Assembly (NCBI GenBank): GCA_019722365.1
Contig: JADFUC010000743.1
Coordinates: 90,324 to 154,323 of the forward strand
Length of the DNA stretch: 64,000 bases
Direction: 5' to 3'
Origin: Lithospermum erythrorhizon
Lineage: Eukaryota; Streptophyta; Magnoliopsida; Boraginales; Boraginaceae
Shown here: piece by piece, positions 46,335 to 58,440 of the stretch
How positions within the stretch are numbered: the stretch's first letter is position 1
Layout of the letters: every line of letters starts with the position of its first letter
Position numbers and translations under genes: made by a program
The notes under the pieces: model-generated
What the model saw: the letters and a program-made list of their open reading frames with translations, nothing else
What the model was told of the DNA's origin: nothing
Databases searched by the model: none

Positions 46335-46790
46335 CCTTCATCTATCATATCTCGGGGATTCGCGCCGCAAGATCGGCCGACGTGATACCCTGGATACACC
46401 CTCATATATCACTTTTTCAATTCCAGCCATGATGACAATCAAGGAATCCAAACGATCTTCAATCCTCCTCGTGAGATTCCAAGTTGCATATTCTTCCAAC
46501 CTACATATTTCAATATTCACAAAAAAATAAGACGGGGTGTATATAATTTAATCAATATAGAATACATTGCATTCGTACCTTTGTACATATCCAACAACAT
46601 CTCATGGTCACTCATAGGACTAGAATCATGGTCACACATAGGACGAGAAGACGAAGTAGCTACACTAGGACCTCGAATACGAGGGGAACGGATCTCTCCA
46701 GGGGGATTCAGCCATTCATCCTCGCTACACCCATTTTGTTCCCAAATGTCGTTCATGACATCCTCATACAATTCACACACCTCCCATTTT
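46335..46790 (-). other. Two-exon coding remnant inside the DNA-transposon-like segment
   Basis: Minus strand: exon 1 (to 46575) reads CELYEDVMNDIWEQNGCSED, then EWLNPPGE, and ends at a donor AAAG|GTACGA. After a short AT-rich intron, an acceptor TAG leads into exon 2 (about 46500-46365): RLEEYATWNLTRRIEDRLDS, LIVIMAGIEKVIYEGV, stop. The acidic linker, the many SSRPMCDHDSS-type residues and the C-terminal amphipathic helix resemble the Myb/SANT-like accessory proteins carried by plant DNA transposons. The SANT domain itself was not seen, so the family call is tentative. Confidence 0.3.
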
Positions 46791-47380
46791 GACTACATTT
46801 CATCTTTCCACCAATATATTTCTTGGTTGGTCAAGCATTGCTCCTCAGTCTTTTGTGCTCTAACTCACACCAGCATTTCATTATTCACATTCACCCCGGC
46901 CATTTATCAAGAAATTGATATCAATATGTACCATACGGAAAGAACGATTTTCCTTACTTCCTATCCATATTTTTAATAATCAATCTAGGTAAGTTGATCT
47001 TCTCTCATTCAATAAAGCATATGCGGATTAAGGTATTTAATGACACTACCGATTGACGTTGCTTGAAGATGATCAAAATATCTTTAGCTAGCTTTTGTTG
47101 ACCGGCCATTGTATGCCTCCAAGCCTTTTTTCTCATCATCACACATTCTATCATTTAAATAGCGGCTTGCTTCATCCTCGGGAGTAAATGGACAATTTAA
47201 ACCCAATTTCTAGGAGGCTAAAAATGGTCATTATAATCTCAATTCCAAATTCTTGAGTCATCATATGATAATCTAAAAATGCCTTTTACCATGAACATAC
47301 CAAGTAACCTAATCCATTTGCATCCACCTGCTATGCATATAAAATTCTCCGACTAATTCCGGTACCATAATTATGAAAAT

Positions 47381-47740
47381 TCAAACCAACAATGGCATTT
47401 GCATTCTCAAGTTCTTTTTCATCAACATACATACCAAAGCTGGATCTTTCTTACAACCTGCTGAGCCTCGGTGGCCCTGAATGGGTGGCGGTGGCAGCTG
47501 AGACTCCTTCCTTCCTTTGCTTCTTTCCTCCTCCCTATTCTTTTGCCTCTTTCTCCTCACCTTGTCGCGAGCAGCCTTCTCTTCTACTGCGGGACAATTA
47601 AGACCATTAGCAAATTGTGAAACGTGAAAATGTGTTCTTTGGAGTGTTATAGAACACTTTGCATACTTAAATTTAGGAAAAGATGAAGCCAGTAGAAGTA
47701 GAGATAAAAGATGAAATTGTGCTGTTGGAATCGCTTGCAA
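47381..47740 (-). other. Unrecognised 119-codon open frame
   Basis: The middle is strongly basic and helical (EEKAARDKVRRKRQKNREEE), followed by a Pro-rich patch (LPPPPIQGH). Lies inside the DNA-transposon-like segment on the same strand as the 46.3-46.8 kb exons, so it could be another piece of the same protein. No family recognised. Confidence 0.25.
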
Positions 47741-48199
47741 ATGAAGACAATGAATCCTCGATTAGTGGCTCGAGCAATTTATATGGCCTAAAATCAGATT
47801 AAACGGATGTTCATTTCGCTAACGGACATCCGCTAAAAATTAACCGGTCCACCGACTTCTCTGCATGCAGACGCCCGCTTTTAGTTATCGGACGCCCGCT
47901 TTGGAAGCATAATATAATTCGCGGATGTCCGAACCAAAACGGACGCCCTTCTTCGGGCTTATCAGACAATCGATTTCTAACAGCGATATTCGCTTTCAAC
48001 AAGGTGGACGTCCGTTCGAAGTATATGTAAATGGACATCCGTCAAGGAGGACGCCCGCTTTGACCATTTTATTGAAAACTTTACAATAAGATAATCATAA
48101 ATATGAAATGAAAAATATAAACTTATTTTTTTTATTAAGCCGCTCACATTTTATACTGACGGCGCAGGCTTACATCAACAACATAATAAATTAAAGAAG

Positions 48200-48690
48200 T
48201 ACAAGTTCATTCTTGATCTAACTCATCTTCCTCGAATAGAGCAAATCATTCTTATCTTCTTTCTTCCGCTCCTTCGTTTTCTTTATTTGTTGATGTCTTA
48301 TTCGATGTCACTCAAGTCATCAAACATGTCTTTTGTACAATTCCATAAGTTCATCTTTTATCTTGCATCCTTTTCTCCGCCTCGCCGTCTAACTTTGATT
48401 GCCACACAAACTTCTATTGCCACGAAGTGAGTCTTGAACTTCTAGTCAGATATCAAGCTTCTTTGTCATACTAAATGCGCACTCACTAGCCATAGTGCAG
48501 ACATAGAATCTGGAAAAATCCCCTTAGCCAGCTTTAGTTAGACATAAAAACACCTTCCTTGCTCTCCTACCATATTCGAGAACATCAATTGGATTTTTAT
48601 CATTGTACATGCTCATGCCTCAAAAGGTGTTTTCAAGTATCGAATAACTCATTTAAGTCTTGATATGTAGAAGTATAGAAGCAAGTTTTC
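48200..48690 (-). pseudogene. hAT transposase C-terminal (dimerisation) relic
   Basis: On the minus strand near 48510-48450 the translation reads MASECAFSMTKKLDI, matching the signature of the hAT dimerisation domain (usually VASE-AFS followed by GGR). About 35 residues upstream lies NDKNPIDVLEYGRRARKVFL, the D-(I/V)-L-x-W block that normally precedes it. Stops and frame breaks interrupt the reading and no DDE catalytic region is present. hAT transposases cut and paste elements with 8-bp target duplications. Confidence 0.55.
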
Positions 48691-48710
48691 ACTCGCATTT
48701 TAAGCGATTA

Positions 48711-50000
48711 TGTAACGACCCGCCTGTGCCCGGCCGCACTGGCCGAGAGAGTCATTAAAATCCGAACACTGCAGTCACCAAAACCGATGGAGACTTAATT
48801 CGCCTTTAAAATACAATCTGCTTCATCCAAAATGTGATCACAATTAAGTTTCCCAAATCAAAACAAGCTTTTTAAAATTTATAATCCATCACCGAGCATC
48901 GAAACGAAAAACCCATATATATACACAAATATATCCCAAAATAGCAATGTCGCAAGGCTAACAGATGATACGATCAGATCCTAATACAAATGACAACAAA
49001 TGGCTGCTAAAGTTTCAAAAGGAAAATACAACAATCAAAAAATGGGCTGACAACACATCAAAATCAACGCGAGACCCTCCCGCCACCCGACGCTCACCTA
49101 CCACTGAACAAAACTCCTCAAATGTACCTCTTTGGCTCAACTAGCCACCACAACCCGCACAGTGAAATGCCGCCCCAATGCGAAAAGAGGTAAGCCGCGA
49201 GGCTTAGCGTGGAAACTTAACACAGGTGAACTTACCATACGGAACGAGACAGTCAAAATTATAATAGCCAAATATGAATAAATATACATATATCCAGGAC
49301 TACCTAAAAAGGTCATACAACATAATTCCAAGCAGGAAATCTCTTTACATAATACATTTAAGATATAATGTATGTTCAAGAAGCACACAAATTCATAAAG
49401 AAATCAATAGACTCCAACAACGACTAAAACTCTAGTCATCAAACCTCATATCTCCTTATATCCCTCACCTCAAAGATACCATCCTCTAATGCGCATATAC
49501 TCAATCCGTCTACCTGCAAGAATGGACTAATATAAATCACCCCGCACTTATACCGTAGTATAAGGCCAAAACCGCACTTATACACAAAGTATAAGGCACA
49601 CCGCATCTTCTTATACACAAAGTATATGCACCGCTCTTATACACTAAGTATAAGGCACAATCGCCTATACACTAAGTATAACATATATACACACGGATCG
49701 ATGACATGTATGGAAACTCCTCAGAGTCGACTCCTACTGCTTATAACCCATAAGATCTTCCAGATCTCATTCAACTTACCAAAACAAGAGACGTGAGATC
49801 TTCCAAATCTTCAATCAATATCTTCGAGAATCCTTCTTAACTTGGACTCTACGTAACAAAGAGATCTCCCCTAGCTACTGCAATTCTCCAAAGCGTTTAT
49901 CATAAAAATTATGGCAAAGTTTCTCCAATAATAGTTTTACCGCAACGGCTCTTCTTACAAATGCATACCCTACCTGCTATAACATAGTAAAGGCCATTAG
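48711..50000. other. LTR-like segment starting tgtaacgacccg
   Basis: The start tgtaacgacccgcctg resembles the ends of many plant Ty3-gypsy (chromovirus) LTRs. The segment is non-coding, has a sharp composition change at its left edge and carries a hairpin array at 49541-49690. A related start (taacgactcg) begins the LTR-like segment at 56.1 kb. No partner LTR or target duplication was confirmed. Confidence 0.35.
49541..49690. repeat. Hairpin-forming 30-bp tandem repeat, five copies
   Basis: Units start at 49541, 49571, 49601, 49631 and about 49661. Each contains cttatac, a 4-5 base loop, then gtataag (a perfect 7-bp stem in most copies), separated by gcacaccgc/gcacaatcg spacers. Stems are kept or compensated between copies. 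Confidence 0.85.
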
Positions 50001-50479
50001 TTGGTGTAACAATTCGTCTCATTTAAAAACTTCACCTAACTTTATATTATCAACAAACTCCCCTTTGGGTGTTTTTTCATGACAAATGCTTCTATCCAAT
50101 GAAGTCCGCAATGCACAAGTTGATCAAACGAGATAAACACATTAAACCCCTCAGCTTATGAAATAAACATAACCATAAGAGTTCATTGTCACGAATGTTA
50201 AAGGACACAAGCAAGCATTATAAAAAACAACTAAATAAACACAATAGCAAACTCGCATTTCCCTATTTGTCTGGAAAACATAGCCAAAGACACAGGGATC
50301 TGGAGAGAGACCAGATTAACCCTGAGAGCCCTCAACACCGAGGTCTTCATCATTACCTTCTCAAGATTCGCAGAACTCAAAGACGTAATAACTTATTCGA
50401 GGTGTATGTAGTGCCGGGTCCAAAGAAAGGGTCTTTTCTCGTTGTAATAACCGCGGACAGTGGACCTTCAAGGATTTGA

Positions 50480-52640
50480 GTCAACATCACCCTCGCCACC
50501 CTTTACCCGCTTAGCTTGAATTTCATCTCAACCTTTCTCGCCGCCTTCCAAGATGTTGATGAAAGGAGAAAGCACCTCACGAGCGGGAGCCCCGAACAGT
50601 CGCCCGCAGAAATTATCAATGGTATTCCGTGAGCACAACAACGACTCTATTTCCTTTTCTTACAGTTTGTCGATCATTAGTGGGCTTGACATCCACTCCC
50701 ATACCATCTTCTCATTTAACAAGTCAGATGTTGTTGCAAAGAATATCCCACAGATCATGCTTGGAAATCCAATAGGCTTCAGAGTAGAGTGAGACTTAAC
50801 ATGATCAACAACTTGGTCATATGATTTCACCAATGTTTGAATATGTCTGGATCCAAGTACATACAATACTCTTCCCATGAGATGTGAAACATTTGTGTTA
50901 TTGGAGCCAGGTACAAGGCAAAAGTTAGTGCGCCTTTGTATACGTAATATTTGAGATCGGTAGAAGATGCACCTGGGCTTGAGTTTCATCTCGCAGCCAC
51001 TTATCCATTTCCAAATGCCTCCTATGATTTCTAGAGTTCTGCAGAGTATCCAAAGTGGTCAGGGGAATCAGACCTCCCAAAGTAATTGTTAATGACACTT
51101 GGGCTGAAAGTGAAGTTGTGCCCTGGAGTGTCAACTGGAGTATGCCTCATGACCAGATCATCAATGTTATCATGAAGACAAAGACACAAACTCCCCGAAT
51201 CTCACTCAAACCTTCGCACAATCCATCAACCTGCACTTCACTTTTGCAGAATGTCAATGGGAGTCTTGGTATGCCGGATGCAGATTCCTATTGTTGGATC
51301 TTCTGTAAAATCTTCCTACCACAAATGATATTTCATCTTGCCTCTCGAGGAGGATCAAGCACTACCTCCAAAGGTGCATCCTTCAAGCAATGACGAGCCA
51401 CTCTCCGTTACCTATCCTAGTTCTCACATCATTCTTTGAGCTTCCTTTCGATTCCTCTCTCGAGATCCTAAAGGCATCTAGATCATCTCGCCTCAGACCA
51501 GAGTCATCATGTGACAATTTTGCTCCGTCTCTTCTAGTATAGCCACTCTATCCATCTTTTTTCTTCTATTTATCATGCCCCCCCGCATTCCTCGCCATTG
51601 CCCTTCTGCACTTCTCAAGCCCTCGAGGTCTATTTCGTGTTCTCTCGTGGCCTTCCTTCATCACCTTCTTCGGGTAGCAGAAGAATGCAGGCCTCGGGTC
51701 CTCTTTCTCCCAATACCCGCTAACAAACACTACATCCTATCAAAGACACCGATCCCCCACCTCGCGATTCTGCACCTTTAGACTTTTCTCCAATATTATC
51801 TTTCCTAGTGAATCGACTAGGTATACCCTTTCTCAATCTCCTCTTTTTCAAGCCCTTATCAAATTCTCCTTAGATAATTTATCAAAGATTAAGCCGCCTC
51901 TTTCTTGATTTTCAATCCATCGCCATCATCAGCTGAATAGCCTCATCCTCTATCTCAATCTCATCAAGCATTTAATTCGTGATTCGCATTTGTCACTTGT
52001 GTTCTCCTCAACAATCAAGCGTAACACTTCCAAATCGAGATTGTACCCATAGCAATTTAATCAACCTTCACCCTTCTCTACACTAGATTTCTTTGTCTGT
52101 GAACCACCGCAAGTTACCGAAGGTACAGATCTTTGAAACTTCACCGCTGAATCGTCTGAAGCTATAATTACGCTGCCGCCTGTAAATAAATCAAAGCCTA
52201 ACTCTCACCTGTGACTTGAATTTGGTTAAGGTGCATTGGTTGAGTTCAAATACGGGGCCTTCCTCTTCCTCTCGTTCCCAAATCGAGGAATAACTCAAGA
52301 GGAACTGCCATCCTTCGCAGTTCCTCAAGTTGATCAGAACAATTTTTGGTTTAGACCTTTATATAGTCTTAGAGATGTCGTGTTTTTGCCCATGGGTTTC
52401 TCTAAAAGGAACTCGAGAAAAGATTGAAAATTCTTTTGAGTGATTCTGAGAATGCCGGTAGTTCGAGAGAATTTCAGATGAAAATTAATCTTGAGTGATA
52501 ATGTGTGATAATTTCCTTCAGGCCAATAACAAATAGAGGGAGAGAGAAAGAAACTACAAGGTACACGTCGTTTGAGCACATTCCACGATGTGTCCCTTAA
52601 TAACTCCCTTTTGATAACCGCCATACTCACTTTTGTAACC
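50480..52640 (-). pseudogene. Envelope-like / plant-transposon-protein region of a copia element (degenerate)
   Basis: The minus strand between about 51140 and 50660 carries the pattern seen in a domain common in plant retroelements and often annotated as envelope-like or putative plant transposon protein: LVPGSNNTNVSHLMGRVLYV, then a TLVKSYDQVVDHVKS helix, then IGFPSMICGIFFATTSDLLN. It lies downstream of, and on the same strand as, the RNase H relic at 52745-53570. This is the expected place for the extra ORF of Sirevirus/Maximus-type copia elements. Frames are broken many times, and the part from 52640 to 51140 has no recognisable motif. The function of this domain is not established. No LTR was paired with it. 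Confidence 0.5.
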
Positions 52641-52744
52641 GTTGCACCAATGTATTTCCACTTGTTATAACACTTGGCTTCTACAGGTGTGTTATAACCT
52701 TTCCTTAGTTGCTATTTATTAAAAGTACATAGTCCAAGAGCAAG

Positions 52745-53570
52745 CCTCAGATACTCGAACTGATTGACATCCAATCCCTTTGTAAAAATATCAGCAAGTT
52801 GCTTCTCAAGAAATTACATGTTCCGTAACTACTTGTTGTTTTCAACCAACTCTCTTTATGGGCCATGTCTAATGTCAATATGTTTTGTCTCACTGTACGC
52901 ATCGGATTCTTTTGATATACATATGGCACCTTTGTTGTCACAAAGAGAGTGTCATAACTCCTGGATTGACACCATATTCCTCCAACATTTGCTTCATCCA
53001 TAATAGTCGAGTCATAGTGCACTACTACCGCAATATACTCACTGGCAGCTGGTAGGGAGACAAGTAGTTTTGTTTCCTACTGAACCAAGAGACCAGATTA
53101 TTCCTTGTTAAGCATCCTCCCGTATGTACTCTTTCCTATCTTCTAATTTTCTCGCCTAACTGCATCATCATCACTATATCCAACCAAGCGTTTTGTTGTT
53201 GTCAAAAGCACAAAGTAAAAACTCATAATTGCACCGTGGACATATTTGCACACCCCTTGACCAAATTTAAATGGCTCTCCTGGAATGTACTGAACCTCGC
53301 ACATACACCAACCGAATGAGAGATATCCGCCCGGCTGGCCGGCCGACAGAGTAGGCTCCTATCATATATCAGATTTATCAATGATCTACACACACCCACC
53401 TTCATCTTTAAATGATTCATACGAAGTCGCTATGGCTGCTCTTTTTGAACTGCATTTTCTAGTCCAAACTTCTTTAATGTTCTTGCATATTTGGATTGAG
53501 TGATGAAGATGCTTTCTCGGTTGATTTTATTTGAATCCCGTAGTAAAAGTACTAACTCTCGTAAAGTACT
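52745..53570 (-). pseudogene. Ty1-copia reverse transcriptase 3' part and RNase H relic
   Basis: Minus strand, from 53540: an ITQSKYARTLKKFGLENA block, then SRADISHSVGVCARF (the copia SRPDI-FSVGVCARFQ motif), then after a gap the RNase H C-terminal half with VTTKVPYVYQKNPMRTVRQN and ILTLDMAHKES, ending near a terminal LALGLCTFNK and stop. RNase H removes the RNA strand during element replication. Numerous frameshifts and stops. The upstream part of pol is not present in this window. Confidence 0.7.
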
Positions 53571-53649
53571 TGAGTCCAAACTTTGACTAAAATTCTAGCA
53601 AGTTTAAGCTCTCGGTTCGATTCCCTCTTTAAGTAAATCTAGAGACATC

Positions 53650-53950
53650 TCGTCGGGTGCTGAACAAGTATTTTAGAGGATTCAGGGGTTTAAATTACTG
53701 GGAATCGTTCAACTGTCATTGCAATGAAGTAATTTATTCATACATTCATATTTTACAAGCTTGGATTAATTTACATTAATTTTATAAACCGATGTATGAA
53801 TTGGTGTTTATCACAATAAATTCACTAGATTCTAACAAAGGGCCCTCGTGAGCCCGGCCAATGTATTTTTATCTAGTTCGATCAAGGCGGTCGATTATAG
53901 TTGTTAGTTAATTTTGATTATTTCATGAATAATTGTTAAACTTAAAAAGT
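53650..53950 (+). repeat. First copy of a direct repeat of about 300 bp
   Basis: attcatacattcatatttta, ggattaatttacattaat, gtttatcacaataaattca and gattctaacaaagggcc recur in the same order and orientation at 54355-54650. The copies differ at perhaps a quarter of positions with small indels. Confidence 0.75.
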
Positions 53951-54354
53951 TTAATCAATTAAGCAATTGAAATCAATGAATAACTTGATAAGTTATTCGG
54001 CTGACTCGCTAGTATTTTAATTGACTTATTAAGTTAATTAAAAATAGAACAACTCACTAGTAACTCATTATTTAATTGTAAGTTCATAACGGCTCCACTA
54101 TTAACGAAAGCTAACCCGATTTTTAACGAGCTGTTTAACGAGTGGAATTTTGGGATCAGAGGGATTAGGTTTTCATGACATGTTAATCTACAAAAACCTC
54201 CACCCTCAAAAAAGTTGGCCGCCTCCTCTCTTGGAGAATCGAAGACTTTCTCTCTTCCAATTCACATTTCATCATCAAACTCTAGCAAGCAAATTCTCGT
54301 TCAAGCCTCTTGGTGCTGCACATGAGACATCCCCTTACCTGGCAAACAAGTCAG

Positions 54355-54650
54355 CCGAGAGATCTTCGAGGGGCTATCACGCGAGGCATTTCGTGGGAAA
54401 TTGGGTTCAATCCGTCATTGAAATGTAAGAATCTTTTATTCATACATTTGTTATTTTATGTTTAGATTAATTTACATTATTTTGAGAAACTGGATGTAAT
54501 TTAATCGCGTTTATCACGATTAAATTCATAATTAGATTCTGTCAAAGGGCCTCAGAGCCTACTCAAGTTTAATGTATTTTTTCTAGTTTGATCAGGCAGC
54601 CGATATTGTTACTAATTTTGATTATTTATGATTTATATATTCAATTGATG
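54355..54650 (+). repeat. Second copy of the direct repeat
   Basis: Carries the gtcattgaaatgtaagaatc, attcatacatttgttatttt, gtttatcacgattaaattca and tagattctgtcaaagggcct words matching the first copy. The block between the copies (54150-54428) has a 92-codon frame beginning MGSEGLGFHDMLIYKNLHPQ that I do not recognise. The ATG|TAAG-like edge at 54425 resembles a leader splice donor. Confidence 0.75.
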
Positions 54651-54659
54651 AATATATAA

Positions 54660-56080
54660 TATGGAAAAAATCAACCCATTTTAATATATGTTTCATATGG
54701 CCGGAATCATCAGTCATGTATTGATTTTGATGATTTCAAGTTATTTAATTGTTTCATGAATTGAAAGGGATTAAAAATTGATTAATTTGCATTTTTAATT
54801 TGAGGTAGAATCATTTTCGATTTTATGAAGGAGGTTTAGAAATTTCGTAAAAATTACGGAATTAAAAATGTGTGTTCTTGACCCTTTGAGGTGTTTTACA
54901 GGCCGCTTATTTTAATTTTTGAATTTTTTTATACCCAAAAAAATTCATTGAATTTCTGGATTGCTTTGGGTTTAATCGAAAACTGTGTTTGCTGATAAAC
55001 TACCACTTTCTGGACTACTCAATAATGATATTGTTGATGTTCAAGAAAATCCCTAATTTTTGAATTTTTAGAGCCTCCAAATCGCTTTTACAAAAGGTAA
55101 TTAATCTCGAAAAATCGAACTGAAATGAATAAAAATCGGACGCCGACCCCGGCGAACGGCTTCCCCAGCGCGCCCACCCGAATTGACGCTCCGCCACTGA
55201 CGTAGCCCATTGGCCGCATTTTACGCACCGATGGCGCGTGTCATTTCCCGGAGTGGCCGAGGCCGGCGGTTTTGGTCGTTGAAGTTCGTCGTCCGTTTTT
55301 AGAAAATCCTAAATGTATTTTATGTAATTATTTTTGGTTTTAAAATTTATTGGTAATTATTAATTTCGGTTTTAAATGTTAAATCATAAATTTTGTCATT
55401 AAGATGATTGAATATATATCTTGGCACGGCATTAAATTTGATTTATATTTCTTTCAAAAATTATTTTCATTAATCGATCATTTTTGAAAATATTTTCATG
55501 ACAATTTTAAATTAAATTTTGTATTTAATTATTTGTAAGTAATTATTCCATAATTAAGAGGTTGCAATTATTGTAATAATTATCATGAATCATGTGTGAA
55601 TATATTTAAAATTTATATTAATTGATAATTAATCAGAAATATAACGGTAATTAAGACAATTATGAACACAATTATTTTCTATTTCATTTAATATATGTGA
55701 TATTAAGTGCATTTATTTGTTTTAATATTTTGCCCATATATTGTTGTGAATGGAATGGAGGTGTATCGATATGACTCAGGTTTTTCCCAGCCTCAAGGCA
55801 TCAGATTGTGATAATATGACCATTCGAAATAAGCATTATTTTATTTTATTTAATTTTCTTATTTCTCCCACAAGCCAGCATGTCAGTTTGCTGGGATTAG
55901 TGCATTTTGAATTGTAATTCAAGCATCGAGTCAGACCCGTGTTTCTAAGACAAGAATTGTAATAGGCCAAAACGTTAGTTTTCTAGTTTTAAAAACGAAT
56001 AGGCTTCAGGTCATATCAGTACGCCTTGGAATGACATTTGTTTTATTTTTCATGTCAGATACGCTGATGTAAAAATCGGT
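54660..56080. other. Transposon-type non-coding DNA, nothing firm
   Basis: AT-rich except a CpG-rich patch at 55140-55290. No coding motif found. Confidence 0.35.
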
Positions 56081-56084
56081 AACG

Positions 56085-58440
56085 ACTCGTTAATAAAATA
56101 AACTAAACAATATATTTTTAAATTATTTCCGTGAATTTGGAACCTACTAAAATTTTATGTCTGTGAATGTTGGCGGCTGGAAGTTGGGCTTGTCGGATTG
56201 GGTTAAACGAGAGCTTATCGAAATGTAATTAAAGTTCGGATTTTCACTGCTGGGCTTTCGGCCCAACCCACCACCAAACCCCTTAAGAGACCATTCTCGA
56301 GCCTAAAAGCCCAAAACTAAGCTATTTCTCTTCTTTCTCCATCACCCAAATATTTATTTGTAGCACCACCATATTTTTGGATTCTTTCTTTCTCAATTTT
56401 CTCCTCTAATTCATGTTTTTGGATTAAAATTTCGGAGAAGTTTCTAAATATCATCCCCTGTCAAGTTTCAAGGTAAAAAGGAAGTTATATTTTGAGTATT
56501 TTAGAAATCTTCAATTTTTGACTTTTGTTGACATTTTGATATTTGAACTTTATTGCTCCAATTGATTCTTGCTGTAAATTAGTTATTCTGGATCGAAATA
56601 TGGTGTGTTTGATGTGAAATTTTGGGTGTTTTTAGGCGTTTGACTTTTGAATTTTTGGGGTTGACTTGATTTTTGGATAAATTATTGAATAGAATTATCA
56701 GTCATAGGGCCTAAATTGTAATATGTGGATTGATAATGATCGAGTATATTTTGGGTAAAAGTGTTGTTATAAAGAATTGACTTTCGGTGCTCGTGAGTTG
56801 ACTTTCGCCAAATGTGCTAAGTAATGTAAATAAGAATGGATCATTATCAGTGGATTGTTTCTGGAATAAAAATATGAATTATAAGTGTTGGGAAATAAAT
56901 AGGTTGGAATTAATCGTAGGGATTTTGGGTAGTAAAACGAACTTAGATTAGAGTTATAGTTAAATTGATCGGGGAAAAAGGTCAAATTGGAATTATCGAA
57001 TTATTTGGAAACGCTGGGGTCAATAAAGATATAGGCCGACATCGAATTTAGTCCGGTAGTGCGTTTATCATCGAAGGCAGCATGAAAACATAACCGTAAT
57101 CTTTACGTAAGTTGTAATTTGTAACGAAACAGAAGTTAAAAAGTCCGCATTTAAATTAGGATAAAAAGGATCATACGGTTACGAGTTGTGATTTTATTTT
57201 TGTAATGTGTCTGCTCGCATTCTGACGGGAACAGCCAGGATCGATTGATCGCTTAGCGCTTAAGCGTACTAGCCACGCGGGATTTATCACCCGCTTGTTA
57301 TCTTATTTGCGTTTGGGTGTTGTGTATGATAAGTTAAATTGGGCAATGTATCTCAGGTTTAACCTATCGTTTATCATGCGACTCATGGTCTGTCGAACTT
57401 GTGTGAATGATTAGATGTAATGTCAAAAGCATGATTGAGGTATTTATGTATGAGTACATTTATGTTTTAGCGAATATTTACATGTTTATAATGAGAGTAT
57501 TCATGCATTCATGTCGAGTATAATTGTGCCGCTGAAGTTATCCTGATGTATCTCCTCCGCTGAAAGGTGCTTCAGACGATTTGGCTTACTGCTATGGTGA
57601 TATAGATGTTACTTTGAAACCGCTGCGTGGTTTGTTGTGTGTGCTTGACATTTACCAGGGATTTGTGGATGTTGAGACGACAAGGGGTGTTCGGCGAAGA
57701 GCCTTCCGAAAAGGATGATTTGTTATATAATATGTCAAGTTGTCGGGTGTTCGAATGGCGAGTTCACGAAAAGGGATGAATCGATATATATACGTTGTTT
57801 ACGGGTGTTCAAGGTGAGCCCGCCGAAAAGGGGATGAATTGTTATATATTATGTGTTGTGGTTTCGCTTTTTTGCAAATCATTTATTTGTGATTGTGATA
57901 TTAATTTGTCAAAGTAGTTTTTGTTTGATTACGTGATGAAATATGGTCCTGTGTATTACGTAAGCTTCCAGTTTTGTACAATGTGTGCTTTATTTCCTCG
58001 GCTTGTATCCCCGTTATGATGTTCAATAGATAACATTTTCTCTGATTATATTTGTATAACTGTGATTTACCTATCCTATTGCTAGTACCGATATATATTT
58101 ATTCCTTATCAGATACCTCATTCGGATATGGGTAAGTTACCATCCCATGGTCCAGACTAAATTGTTTGTACCTTACCCCTTCCCACCTTCGATCGACAGT
58201 GCCCTTTGGAAGCAGTTTTGAGTTCGGGCGAGTGTTCGTGACCTTATTTAGGCGTAGAGGCGGGTGGCTGTGGATCCTATACCCTTCTCTTTCTATTTTT
58301 TTCTGCCAGAAATAGCTATTATTTTTGGTTTTGAAATGTTGAAATTGTAAGATGTTTTTGGTACATTTCAGACTCGTTGTTGTATGCTTATGTTTTTGGG
58401 TTTGGGCTAGTAATGCCAATGGCGGTTAAGCTTTGTGGCT
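56085..58440. other. LTR-like segment starting taacgactcg
   Basis: Non-coding, with the taacgac(c/t)cg start also seen at 48.7 kb, a pyrimidine-rich leader near 56320-56420 (ctcttctttctccatcaccc), and a three-unit 59-bp tandem repeat at 57684-57861. This fits a Ty3-gypsy-type LTR. No coding interior or partner LTR was recognised. Confidence 0.35.
57684..57861. repeat. 59-bp tandem repeat, three copies
   Basis: Copies start at 57684, 57744 and 57802. Shared words are gggtgttc, cgaaaagg, gatgaatt and gttatatattatgt. Short inverted pairs (ttcggcgaag / cttccgaa) occur within units. Confidence 0.85.

Larger units (their letters stand above)
45820..48070. mobile_element. DNA-transposon-like segment with subterminal cggacgtccg repeats at both ends
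   Basis: Short motifs of the form gcgggcgtccg / cggatgtccg / cggacgcccgc are clustered at 45835-46060 and again at 47795-48065 in both orientations, and are absent between. Clustered subterminal repeats are characteristic of hAT (and some Harbinger) elements, where transposase binds them. Between the clusters are possible exons (46338-46780) and a 119-codon frame (47381-47740). Exact terminal inverted repeats and target duplications could not be fixed. The right cluster also lies directly after a hAT transposase C-terminal relic (48200-48680) and may be that element's own end. Confidence 0.45.

Noticed and set aside
49541..49690. CRISPR-like regular repeats
   Set aside because: Repeat and spacer are not distinguishable, the stems lie within every unit, there are no cas genes and the genome is plant.
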